DNA of 64,000 bases. It comes from Lachnoclostridium sp. UBA1308 (GTDB lineage Bacteria > Bacillota > Clostridia > Lachnospirales > Lachnospiraceae). Location: positions 186,001 to 250,000 of the forward strand of contig DBTU01000019.1 in assembly GCA_002307215.1 (NCBI GenBank). Direction: 5' to 3'. Shown here in pieces: positions 53,787 to 62,220 of this stretch. The position numbers were made by a program, and so were the translations under genes. The first letter of the stretch is position 1. The number at the start of each line of letters is the position of its first letter. Under the pieces are notes generated by a model. The model saw only the letters and a program-made list of their open reading frames with translations, was not told the DNA's origin and did no database searches.

Positions 53787-55238
53787 TTATACCATTTCTA
53801 AATTATCCCCATTTGATTCTATTACTTTCTTATACCAATAAAAACTGTCTTTCCTTAATCTTTTTAACGTTCCCTTTCCATCATTATCCTTATCCACATA
53901 AATAAAACCATATCGCTTTTTCATCTCTCCTGTTGAAGCTGAGACTAAATCAATGCAACCCCAAGGAGTATATCCCCACACTTTGCATCCGTCATCAATC
54001 GCTAACTTCATTTCCTGAATATGATTTTTTAAGTAATTAATACGATATTGATCGTGTATTGAACCGTCATCTTCCACTTTATCTTCTGCACCTAAACCGT
54101 TCTCCACAACCATCATTGGAAGCTGATAGCGGTCATAAATCTTATTTAATGTATAGCGCAGTCCTTGAGGGTCAATCTGCCATCCCCACTCGCTTTCCTC
54201 AATATATGGATTTTTTACTCCATGCATGATATTACCGCCAACTTGTACAGTATTAGGATCCGCTGATGCACATCCTGACATATAATAGGAGAACGTATAG
54301 TAATCGACGGTTCCTTCCTTTAATGCTTTTTTATCTTCTTCCGTTATATTTATTTCGATACCTTCTCTTTCAAAAAAATTTATGGCATAGTTCGGGTACA
54401 TGCCTCTGCACTGTACATCACCGCACAGGCAGTTTACAATTCTGTCAAGCTCCTGCGCTTTTATAACATCATTTGGATTGCAGGTAAAAGGATAGGTTGT
54501 GATATGGCAAATCATATTGCCAATTTTAAGATTAGGATTAATACTATGACCCAGTTTCACAGCCTTCGCGCTAGCAACCAATTGATTGTGGAGTGCTGTA
54601 TATCTCATTTGATCTAATTCATGTGTCTTTTTTTTGTTGAAATCCATAGTCATATCAGGCGAGAAAAAACCTCCTCCCAAGAAGGATGGCATCATCGCAA
54701 GCCCATTTATTTCATTAAAGGTCAGCCAATAAGTAACCTTGTCCTTATATCTTTTGAAAATCGTTTCACAATATCTTAGAAAGCAATCTATCGCTTTACG
54801 ATTAGTCCACCCATTAAACTCCTTAACCATACCTAGCGGACATTCGTAATGAGAAATGGTTACCAAAGGTTCTATTCCATATTTATTTAATTCATCAAAA
54901 ACATGATCATAGAATTCTAACCCTTTTTCATTAGGTGCTGTTTCTAGCCCTGTAGGGTAAATACGAGTCCAATTAATTGATAAGCGAAAAACCTTAAAAC
55001 CCATCTCTGCAAACATTGCAATATCATCTTTATAATGATGATAAAAATCTATCGCTTCGTGACTTGGATAGTTTGCTCCTTCTTGTAAATCTATGGTAAT
55101 CTGCCGCGGTGAAGCTTTCGTACCAGATGTTAAAACATCTGCCGTACTCGGACCTTTTCCATCAGCATCCCATGCGCCTTCTAATTGATTTGCAGCTGTT
55201 GCTCCGCCCCACAAAAAACCTTTTGAAAAATTACTCAT
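53787..55238 (-). CDS. GH1 6-phospho-beta-glucosidase
   Basis: 483 residues. Acid/base Glu in LTFNEINGLAM, nucleophile Glu in MMVVENGLGAEDK, and the phosphate-binding Ser/Lys/Tyr set in SASTGEMKKRYGF, which separates phospho-glycosidases from plain beta-glucosidases. It hydrolyses a 6-phosphorylated beta-disaccharide delivered by the PTS of this operon. Cytoplasmic. Confidence 0.95.
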   Translation of the reverse strand: MSNFSKGFLWGGATAANQLEGAWDADGKGPSTADVLTSGTKASPRQITIDLQEGANYPSHEAIDFYHHYKDDIAMFAEMGFKVFRLSINWTRIYPTGLETAPNEKGLEFYDHVFDELNKYGIEPLVTISHYECPLGMVKEFNGWTNRKAIDCFLRYCETIFKRYKDKVTYWLTFNEINGLAMMPSFLGGGFFSPDMTMDFNKKKTHELDQMRYTALHNQLVASAKAVKLGHSINPNLKIGNMICHITTYPFTCNPNDVIKAQELDRIVNCLCGDVQCRGMYPNYAINFFEREGIEINITEEDKKALKEGTVDYYTFSYYMSGCASADPNTVQVGGNIMHGVKNPYIEESEWGWQIDPQGLRYTLNKIYDRYQLPMMVVENGLGAEDKVEDDGSIHDQYRINYLKNHIQEMKLAIDDGCKVWGYTPWGCIDLVSASTGEMKKRYGFIYVDKDNDGKGTLKRLRKDSFYWYKKVIESNGDNLEMV

Positions 55239-55310
55239 TATGAATCCTCCTATATTCTATAGTATAAGTTCTTTATAGTAGATACACAAAAAATAATGAA
55301 AATACATCTG

Positions 55311-56102
55311 CTATAAATACTTGAAAAAGTTGCAAATACAAATTACCATTATAATAACTAATAAAAAAACAAATAATTTATCTACTCTGGCTGAGTCAAG
55401 CTTCTGATTTATCTTCCTTCCCATCGCCGCACCAAGAATACCAAATAGTGCCATTCCAAGTATAATTGATATATTGAATGATGGCACTTGTTTACTCATA
55501 ATTGTAATGCACAAGCTTGCAAATTGGGAAAACATAATAATGAAAAGTGATGTCTGTGCTGCCTCTTTTATTTCCATGGAAAATAAAAATGACAACAGTA
55601 CCAAATTAAATGGTCCTCCACCAATCCCAAGGAAAGAAGAAAAAAATCCCAGCAACACTCCAGATACAGTACACACTGTTATATTCTCAATATGATATGT
55701 ATGTATTTTTTTCTTATTACTGGTATATAGTAACGTTCCAAATGACAATATAAAAAGACAGCTCGCCTGTATTGCTCCTATGAAATCTGCATTAGTAAAC
55801 TGTGAAATCATTGCACTAAATATCATTTTTCCAAAAATTCCGCCCACCACAGCACCTAAAGAGACTGGAATCTTTATTTTAACCTTTACATTAGATTTTC
55901 CGGACTTTCCTCCCATTATCACTGAGTAAGTTGACATACATAATACAGTGAAGCCAGATAAAAAACTAATTGTGTTGATACTCATAATTCCCAATGAATC
56001 CAGCACGGGCTTAATTATTACTCCCCCACCAATTCCGCAGATAGACCCTATAACCGAAGCCATAAAGCTTACCAACATGATAATGAAATAGAGGTATATC
56101 AT
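55311..56102 (-). CDS. TauE/SafE family sulfite/sulfoacetate-type exporter
   Basis: 263 residues from the ATG at 56102, five bases after GGAG. About eight membrane helices and the two repeated signatures IGSICGIGGGVIIKP and GFFSSFLGIGGGPFN. The family exports sulfur oxyanions or organosulfonates. Between a sulfatase and a phospho-glucosidase, export of the released sulfate is the simplest reading, though this is inference. Confidence 0.9.
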   Translation of the reverse strand: MIYLYFIIMLVSFMASVIGSICGIGGGVIIKPVLDSLGIMSINTISFLSGFTVLCMSTYSVIMGGKSGKSNVKVKIKIPVSLGAVVGGIFGKMIFSAMISQFTNADFIGAIQASCLFILSFGTLLYTSNKKKIHTYHIENITVCTVSGVLLGFFSSFLGIGGGPFNLVLLSFLFSMEIKEAAQTSLFIIMFSQFASLCITIMSKQVPSFNISIILGMALFGILGAAMGRKINQKLDSARVDKLFVFLLVIIMVICICNFFKYL

Positions 56103-56215
56103 TGCATCTCCGCTCCCGTCTGACATTGTAAAATTTAAATGCCTATTATAGGGTTCTATATGTCACAAAGACAAAACGGTAATATCTCTAGGATATACCG
56201 TCTTGCCTTGAAAAA

Positions 56216-56518
56216 TTATTCTCCCAGTACTTTATGAACCATTTCAATTACACCTTTGCCATCCATCATTCCATATTGTCTCATGTCAATAACTACAACG
56301 GGCTTTTCCGGAAGTTCAGTTTTTACTTTATCAAGGTTGTAACGTACCTGAGGTCCTAGCAGAATAATATCTGCATCAGGTCCATATGTTTTTAACTCGT
56401 TCAGACTGTAAGCAGCAATTTTACAATCAAAGCCTTCATTTGCTGCTGCTTTCTCCATTTTTGTAACAAGAAGACTGGTAGACATCCCTGCAGCGCAAAA
56501 TAATACTATATTTTTCAT
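56216..56518 (-). CDS. PTS lactose/cellobiose-family IIB component
   Basis: 100 residues. Phospho-Cys8 in NIVLFCAAGMSTSLLV, and VVIDMRQYGMMDG near the end. It passes phosphate from IIA to the sugar during transport. It lies 26 bases downstream of the IIA gene in the operon. Confidence 0.96.
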   Translation of the reverse strand: MKNIVLFCAAGMSTSLLVTKMEKAAANEGFDCKIAAYSLNELKTYGPDADIILLGPQVRYNLDKVKTELPEKPVVVIDMRQYGMMDGKGVIEMVHKVLGE

Positions 56519-56544
56519 GTTATATCCTCTTTCTATACCAAATA

Positions 56545-56868
56545 TTATTTTATCTTCTGATGTAGGTCTATTATTTCAAGTGCCATATCCTTCACTACAA
56601 TAGCATTCATTAGATGATCCTGTGCATGAACCATTAAAAGCATTATTTGCACATGTTCTCCCCTGATTTCTTTTTGAATTAATTCAGTTTGTATATTATG
56701 AGCTTCTGTCAATGCTTCCTCACATTCTGTCATCAAGGTACCAGCTTTATCGAACTCTCCAGCTTTTGCTGCTTGAATTGCCTCCATAGCCAAACTTCTT
56801 GCGTTACCCCCAGAAACTATAAGTCCCATTACAATTTCTTCATATTTCTCGTCATTCAGTTCAGACAT
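56545..56868 (-). CDS. PTS lactose/cellobiose-family IIA component
   Basis: 107 residues, helical trimer type. Phospho-His in MLLMVHAQDHLMNA and N-terminal IVMGLIVSGGNARS are characteristic of the LacF/CelC group. It follows the sulfatase by 11 bases, showing that sulfatase and transporter are one unit. Confidence 0.96.
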   Translation of the reverse strand: MSELNDEKYEEIVMGLIVSGGNARSLAMEAIQAAKAGEFDKAGTLMTECEEALTEAHNIQTELIQKEIRGEHVQIMLLMVHAQDHLMNAIVVKDMALEIIDLHQKIK

Positions 56869-56879
56869 ACCTAATCTCC

Positions 56880-58367
56880 TTATCTTTTATCCATGTGAGT
56901 AGGTACATAATCACCTGTTTCCACAAAGTACTGTAGCATACGCTGCCTCATTTGGATTATGGTTTCCTGATATGCAATATCATTAATCAGGTTATTCATT
57001 TCCATAGTATCCGTTTCCAGATTATATAATTCATCCATTTCATATAAACGCATGGTATATTTCATATTACCCATACGCATCATCGTTGCTTTTGTATGTG
57101 TAGGGCCTTCCTCATGCTGGCTTGATATTCTGGGCCAATACATTGATTCCGAACCATGTTCCGGCTCCATTGCTTGAGATTCTCCATGAATTCTTCCACC
57201 TTCACAGAACACAGCATCCTTATGGGATGTTTCTCCTGCAATTACACCTACAAATGATTTGCCAAACTGCTTATATCCCAGTTCAATTCCTGCCATATCG
57301 GCTACTGTTGCAGGAAGATCCAACAATTCAACCAATACGTCCGAGATACCCGGCTTAACCGTAAACTGCTTTGCCGGCTTAATCAGGAGTGGGACATTAC
57401 TAAGCGGATCTTCAAAGCTATTTTGACATTTTTCTGCAATTCCATAATCACCTGTGTAATCACCGTGATCAGAAAAAACAAAAATGCTGGTTTCATCATA
57501 AAGCTTCTTTTCTTTTAACTTGTCCGTCAGTAATCCAAACTGATAGTCAAAGCGAGATGTCATTGCAAGATAAACCGCACGCATTTCATTATATTGAGCT
57601 TCTGTCCAATCCTTCATACACTGTTTTTCACGAATTGATGTTAAAATACTGGCTCTATCCATTAATGTCTCAATATCTGGTCTTCTTGGCAAAAGTGCGT
57701 TCCTGTCAATACTAGAAAACCATGGTTCTTCACAACCGTATGGTGGATGCGGAAATATGAGAGTACAGTAGATAAAGAAAGGTTTCGCATCCGGCTCCAT
57801 ACTGCGTCTTTCTATATAATCAAGCGCACTTGTAACGCAGTTCCAATCAAAAGAGTTCTTCTGGTCTTCTTTCGCAAGCTTACCTATATAGAAAGAATAC
57901 TTCTGGTTTTTTTCTTTCATAACCTCCGGCATTTCCGGTAATCTAGAAGGCCTTCCGAACTTCATGCTTCCATTTTTTACGTGGCATTTTTCTGTTTGAT
58001 CGGAACCATCGAAGTACATATCGCAGTAATCCGACTTACTCCATTTACCCGGAATAATGTCATTGCGTCCAATCCAGACTACCTCATAGCCATTCTCTTT
58101 CATTATCTTTAGAATATTGGGTTCATCTTTTTTCTGCAAATAATGCATCGTTCTATGTCCTGTGGTGTGAGGATATAGTCCTGTCAGAAAGCTGCATCTG
58201 GATGGAACGCAGACAGGGTTTTGGCAATATGCATTACGAAATGAAACTCCCTCTTCTATCAATGCGTCCAGATTCGGCGTAATGGAAGCCGTATTTCCCA
58301 TATGCGCCATAGAATCACAGCGCATTTGATCTGCCACATACCATAAAATATTTGTTTTTTTACTCAT
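56880..58367 (-). CDS. Sulfatase (formylglycine-dependent, cytoplasmic)
   Basis: 495 residues. Cys53 in NPVCVPSRCSFLTG is the CxPSR site for formylglycine conversion, and metal ligands are visible at VADQMRCD (13-18) and FSDHGDYTGDYG. There is no signal peptide, so it must act inside the cell on an imported sulfated substrate. Between IIC and IIA, its substrate is probably the sulfated (phospho-)disaccharide carried by this PTS. The anSME at 60762 would activate it. Confidence 0.95.
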   Translation of the reverse strand: MSKKTNILWYVADQMRCDSMAHMGNTASITPNLDALIEEGVSFRNAYCQNPVCVPSRCSFLTGLYPHTTGHRTMHYLQKKDEPNILKIMKENGYEVVWIGRNDIIPGKWSKSDYCDMYFDGSDQTEKCHVKNGSMKFGRPSRLPEMPEVMKEKNQKYSFYIGKLAKEDQKNSFDWNCVTSALDYIERRSMEPDAKPFFIYCTLIFPHPPYGCEEPWFSSIDRNALLPRRPDIETLMDRASILTSIREKQCMKDWTEAQYNEMRAVYLAMTSRFDYQFGLLTDKLKEKKLYDETSIFVFSDHGDYTGDYGIAEKCQNSFEDPLSNVPLLIKPAKQFTVKPGISDVLVELLDLPATVADMAGIELGYKQFGKSFVGVIAGETSHKDAVFCEGGRIHGESQAMEPEHGSESMYWPRISSQHEEGPTHTKATMMRMGNMKYTMRLYEMDELYNLETDTMEMNNLINDIAYQETIIQMRQRMLQYFVETGDYVPTHMDKR

Positions 58368-58414
58368 ATTACTTCTCTCCCTATAATTCTCAAGCGCAGT
58401 TGTATTTAATACAT

Positions 58415-59716
58415 TTAATTTTCTGCCACCTCATCTTTTAGTGCTTGTTTATCGCAAATCTTAAAAAAAGGAAGATAGATAACAAATTGCATTGCTACTA
58501 GGACAAGCTGCCATAACCCCGCACGCCAGCCTCCTGCAAGAATACCTGCAAAAACAATTGGTGTACCTGTTGAAAGTTGTATACCATTGAGGTAAGGTAA
58601 TACACCAATAATAGTCATGATGTAGGATAAAAGGAAGGCTACAAGCGGCGCCAAAATCATTGGAATCAAAAACATTACATTAAGCATTAATGGTGCTCCA
58701 AAGACAATTGGTTCACTTATACTACACAAGGATGGCAGAATAGCAATTTTACCCAATGTCTTGAATCTTTGACTCTTGGCAAAGAAAGCCATTAGTATCG
58801 CCAGACCTATAATTCCTCCTGAACCACCAACCTGTGCAAAGATAAACCACCATGTATTGGTCAGTAAATTAGGCATAGCTGCTCCTTTTGCAAGTGCATC
58901 CAGATTCTCAAGTGCTGGTGTCATATAAAGGATGGAGAGAAATGGCATAACAACCATACCTCCATGAATACCAAACCACCATAACAGGTTGCATAATACT
59001 AAAAGTGCAGCAAAAGTAAGCGGACTTTCAGTAAGTGTACTAAGTGGTGCTCTTAAGATACCATAAACCATGTCATTTAAGGTTCCCCAAGAAGTCAGTG
59101 ATACTCCCCATCTTATAGCAACAAAAAGTACTGCTAAGAAAGCACCCGGTAAAATTCCAGAAAAACCATTTGCAATCTGAGGCGGTACACCCTCTGGCAT
59201 CTTGATTACAATATTTTTCTTAATGAATACGTTGTAAATGCTCGGAACAATGAGTCCAAGTAAGATAGCCGTAAACAACCCAGGTGCACCAAAATACATT
59301 GTATTAATTGCACCAGCAGTCACAACTTTCTCTCCCGCTTTGGTAACTCCTGTAACTCCAGTAGGGATAGTTAATAAAAATATAAATAAAGTTGTAATAC
59401 CTACTATCGTCGACTGTCCTTTACATTCAAGTTGATCAGCAAGACTTTTTCCAATTACGAATACTGCATACAGCGCAATCATATTTGTTGTATAGGTGGT
59501 TATCCAACCTATCATTACCTTAAGACCCGTATTGGTTAAAAAAGTCTGATAAGCCGGAATATTAAGTCCTGCCAGTAAGGATGCGATTGCACCAACTAAA
59601 ACGACCACTAGTAACGCTGAAAAACCACCACTGACCGCCTTCAGATATTTGTTTGCAGCCAGTTTTGATGACACCGGAATCAAAGTTCTTTCCATTAGTT
59701 TTTGAAACTTCTCCAT
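58415..59716 (-). CDS. PTS lactose/cellobiose-family IIC permease
   Basis: 433 residues from the ATG at 59716, after GGAGGG. About ten membrane helices with the family signatures LLWWFGIHGGMVVMP and SISEPIVFGAPLMLN. First gene of the minus-strand operon, with a recognisable promoter upstream. Sugar specificity cannot be fixed from sequence, but the neighbouring sulfatase points to a sulfated beta-disaccharide. Confidence 0.95.
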   Translation of the reverse strand: MEKFQKLMERTLIPVSSKLAANKYLKAVSGGFSALLVVVLVGAIASLLAGLNIPAYQTFLTNTGLKVMIGWITTYTTNMIALYAVFVIGKSLADQLECKGQSTIVGITTLFIFLLTIPTGVTGVTKAGEKVVTAGAINTMYFGAPGLFTAILLGLIVPSIYNVFIKKNIVIKMPEGVPPQIANGFSGILPGAFLAVLFVAIRWGVSLTSWGTLNDMVYGILRAPLSTLTESPLTFAALLVLCNLLWWFGIHGGMVVMPFLSILYMTPALENLDALAKGAAMPNLLTNTWWFIFAQVGGSGGIIGLAILMAFFAKSQRFKTLGKIAILPSLCSISEPIVFGAPLMLNVMFLIPMILAPLVAFLLSYIMTIIGVLPYLNGIQLSTGTPIVFAGILAGGWRAGLWQLVLVAMQFVIYLPFFKICDKQALKDEVAEN

Positions 59717-59762
59717 AAAATTACCCTCCGTTTTCATTATAATATCATTTGTTGATAATTTG

Positions 59763-59791
59763 ATTATATTTTATTATGGACATTTATTCAA
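59763..59791 (-). promoter_or_regulatory. Promoter of the PTS/sulfatase operon
   Basis: On the minus strand TTGAAT (59791-59786), 17 bases, TATAAT (59768-59763), about 45 bases before the IIC start. Confidence 0.65.
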
Positions 59792-59820
59792 TGTATTTCT
59801 GAACAATTATCCATTTTCGG

Positions 59821-59893
59821 CATTTGCACTAAATAACTACCATTTATTATGTGTATTTCCAGCTTAATATATACATTTTGCACAAATTTAACT
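59821..59893. promoter_or_regulatory. Paired direct repeat in the divergent PTS/RpiR region
   Basis: CATTTGCACTAAATAACT (59821-59838) and CATTTTGCACAAATTTAACT (59874-59893) are imperfect copies about 53 bases apart, roughly five helical turns. They lie upstream of the operon promoter and before rpiR, a good place for RpiR operators. Confidence 0.45.
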
Positions 59894-59933
59894 TTTTGGA
59901 CATTGTTTGTTCTATACTTTGGATAATTATTCT

Positions 59934-59941
59934 GATATAAT
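59934..59941 (+). promoter_or_regulatory. Extended -10 box of the RpiR gene
   Basis: TGATATAAT (an extended TGnTATAAT box) 30 bases before the rpiR start; no good -35 box is seen. Confidence 0.45.
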
Positions 59942-59972
59942 TATTTCAAGAAACAAAATAGGAGGTATTGCA

Positions 59973-60749
59973 ATGAACCCAATTGAATTACTAGACCAAT
60001 ATCGGCCAAAGATGACCAAATCAGAAGCTCTTGCTGCAGACTATATAAAACAAAATCCAATCGAAGTAGTTCGTTTCACACTCACGGATATTGCAAAATC
60101 ATCAGGAAGTTCCAATGCTGCGATTATACGACTTTGTCAAAAAATAGGTTATGAAGGTTATTCTGAATTCAAATTTTCCATGTCTAAATACTTATTATCC
60201 AATGTACCAAATGTTGAGAATGCCAGTACTGATTCTATAAAAGAAATTACTGACACTTATATTAATTTTATCTCTCAACTTCCTAGTTTTATTAATAAGA
60301 CTGATATTCAAAATCTGGCAGCTTTCATACACAATGCCCACCACATTACGATTTGGGGTGTTAACAGAACCTATCTTGCTGCAAATCAGCTTTTCAACCG
60401 GTTAATGAGAATGGGAATTCCCTCTAGTGCTATATCTGATATTATACAAATGTCAGACTATTCCAACATTCTGAAGCAAGGAGATTTATGCATTCTTTTT
60501 TCTATTGCTGGTAAAGGTAGCACCTTATATCCGGAAATGTTTCAGCAACTAAAAGAACGCCATTGTACCACTGTTCTTATAACGATGTCCCCAAAATTGA
60601 AATCTATAAGCAAAAATACAGATATAAATATCGTGCTCCCATACATTGGACAAAATGGTTCACAGAATTTTTATGACGATCAGGCCATATATCTAATTTT
60701 TATAGAAATTTTGCTCTATGAAGTCGCAAAATCATTTCAAAACAAATAA
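59973..60749 (+). CDS. RpiR-family transcriptional regulator (HTH and SIS domains)
   Basis: 258 residues from the ATG at 59973, after AGGAGG; the longer frame has no homology before MNPIELL. HTH_6 domain (1-77) with TLTDIAKSSGSSNAAIIRLC, and a SIS sugar-phosphate-binding domain (about 95-250) with ITIWGVNRTYLAANQLF. It probably controls the divergent PTS/sulfatase operon in response to a sugar phosphate made by it. Confidence 0.94.
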   Translation: MNPIELLDQYRPKMTKSEALAADYIKQNPIEVVRFTLTDIAKSSGSSNAAIIRLCQKIGYEGYSEFKFSMSKYLLSNVPNVENASTDSIKEITDTYINFISQLPSFINKTDIQNLAAFIHNAHHITIWGVNRTYLAANQLFNRLMRMGIPSSAISDIIQMSDYSNILKQGDLCILFSIAGKGSTLYPEMFQQLKERHCTTVLITMSPKLKSISKNTDINIVLPYIGQNGSQNFYDDQAIYLIFIEILLYEVAKSFQNK

Positions 60750-60761
60750 TAAAGGAGTCCT

Positions 60762-61862
60762 ATGCCACCATTAACCATTATGTTAAAACCTGCTTCCAGC
60801 TTGTGTAATTTAAATTGCAAATATTGTTTTTACAAAGACGTGGCTGCTAACAGATTGCAGACTTCGTACGGGCTTATGACTCATGATACTTTAATTACAA
60901 TTCTTTCAAAATCCTTTTCCTATGCCTCGGATTGGTTTGCAATTGCTTTCCAAGGTGGTGAACCAACCTTAGCTGGACTGGATTTCTACAAAGATGTAAT
61001 TGCTTTGGTTAATGATAATAATATAAATCATCTTCCCATTCACTATTCCATTCAAACTAACGGATACCTACTAAGTAAAGAATGGGCATCATTTTTTCAT
61101 GATAATCATTTTTTAGTCGGGTTATCTATCGACGGCACAATTCATACCCATGACACTTACCGCAAAAACCCATTAGGCAATGATACGTTTACAGAAATAA
61201 TGAAGACTGTAGATTTATTCAATCAGTACTATGTAGATTATAATATCCTAACCGTTGTAACCGATAAAGTATCATCCTCTATTCAAAAAATTTACAAATT
61301 TTACAAAAAAAAGAACTTTCAGTTCCTTCAATTTATTCCTTGTCTTCGTCCTTTTGATGATGCTAATAGTCCAATTTTATTATCTAAAGAGGCATATAAA
61401 AGTTTCTTATGTGATTTGTTTGACTTGTGGTATGAAGATATTATGAATGGCAAAATTGTTTCTATCAGACAGTTTGAAAATTACCTTATGATGTTAAAAG
61501 GATATCAACCCGAGTCCTGTGATATGACAGGACATTGTAGTATACAATATATTATTGAAGCTAATGGTGATATATATCCCTGTGATTTTTACGTTTTAGA
61601 TGAATATAAGCTTGGTAATATCTTTACAGAGTCTTTTGAAAACATCTTAAACGATCCAGTTTCAAATAGATTTATTGAGCAAAGTAACAATAACTATTCC
61701 GACTGTGCAAATTGCGAATATTATTTTCTTTGTAAGGGTGGTTGTCGTCGCTACAGGCAAATGGCTATCTCTAATGAACCAAACTTTTTCTGTGATTCTT
61801 TCAAATCTTTTTTTTCATATTCAGTTGAGAGAATGAACCTGTTATACAGAATGTTGAAGTAG
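60762..61862 (+). CDS. Anaerobic sulfatase-maturing enzyme (radical SAM, SPASM)
   Basis: 366 residues. Radical SAM motif CNLNCKYCFYKD, FQGGEPTL, and a SPASM region with CDMTGHCSIQYII, YPCDFYVLDEYKLGN and CANCEYYFLCKGGCRRYR for auxiliary clusters. It oxidises the sulfatase active-site Cys (CxPSR type here) to formylglycine without oxygen. The gene is 12 bases after rpiR with an AAAGGAG site, so the two are co-transcribed, opposite to their target sulfatase. Confidence 0.94.
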   Translation: MPPLTIMLKPASSLCNLNCKYCFYKDVAANRLQTSYGLMTHDTLITILSKSFSYASDWFAIAFQGGEPTLAGLDFYKDVIALVNDNNINHLPIHYSIQTNGYLLSKEWASFFHDNHFLVGLSIDGTIHTHDTYRKNPLGNDTFTEIMKTVDLFNQYYVDYNILTVVTDKVSSSIQKIYKFYKKKNFQFLQFIPCLRPFDDANSPILLSKEAYKSFLCDLFDLWYEDIMNGKIVSIRQFENYLMMLKGYQPESCDMTGHCSIQYIIEANGDIYPCDFYVLDEYKLGNIFTESFENILNDPVSNRFIEQSNNNYSDCANCEYYFLCKGGCRRYRQMAISNEPNFFCDSFKSFFSYSVERMNLLYRMLK

Positions 61863-61891
61863 CCATCATTGTAAATAAGAGCTCACATATA

Positions 61892-62047
61892 CTATTTCTG
61901 TTTTCTCATGATATCTTCTTTTTTAAGAAAGTAAAGATTATCACTGTTAATGCCACATACTTTAATTATTGTTTTTCTCTGCCTTAAATAAGTTTTATAG
62001 TGATCCCTTCTTGGCATTTCAATATGAACTCCAGTTCCGTCCTTGAA
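61892..62047 (-). pseudogene. Unrecognised 51-codon C-terminal gene relic
   Basis: A minus-strand frame without a proper start, running from just after an in-frame stop at 62048 to TAG at 61892. It encodes a basic peptide with GVHIEMPRRDHYKTYLRQ and ending DNLYFLKKEDIMRKQK. Its protein-like composition and position next to IS-like hairpins suggest the tail of a lost mobile-element gene, but I cannot name the family. Confidence 0.35.
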
Positions 62048-62170
62048 TCATGACCCCCGGCTTATCTGGTGGTTGGCAAACCCACATTTATTTTAAAATA
62101 GGAGGTTTTTTTCTTAAAGCTAACTGGGGACACACCTGCAGAGCAGGTGGTTTATTTTTACTGCGATACA

Positions 62171-62218
62171 ATAAAAAACCGCAAGGTGTACAGTCAGTCT
62201 GTTCCCTTCCGGTTTTCA
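62171..62218 (-). terminator. Terminator of the nitrogenase-like operon
   Basis: On the minus strand AAAACCG-AAGG pairs with CCTT-CGGTTTT across a 20-base loop region, followed by TTTTTTATTG; it begins directly after the stop of the second subunit. Confidence 0.7.
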
Positions 62219-62220
62219 TA

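Larger units (their letters stand above)
61863..62220. other. Intergenic region with hairpins and a relic frame
   Basis: Contains two hairpins: an imperfect one beginning CCCCCGG at 62053 with CTGGTGG, and a perfect CACCTGC/GCAGGTG stem at about 62133-62149. They resemble the structured ends of small insertion sequences. A 51-codon frame lies beside them on the minus strand. Confidence 0.5.
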
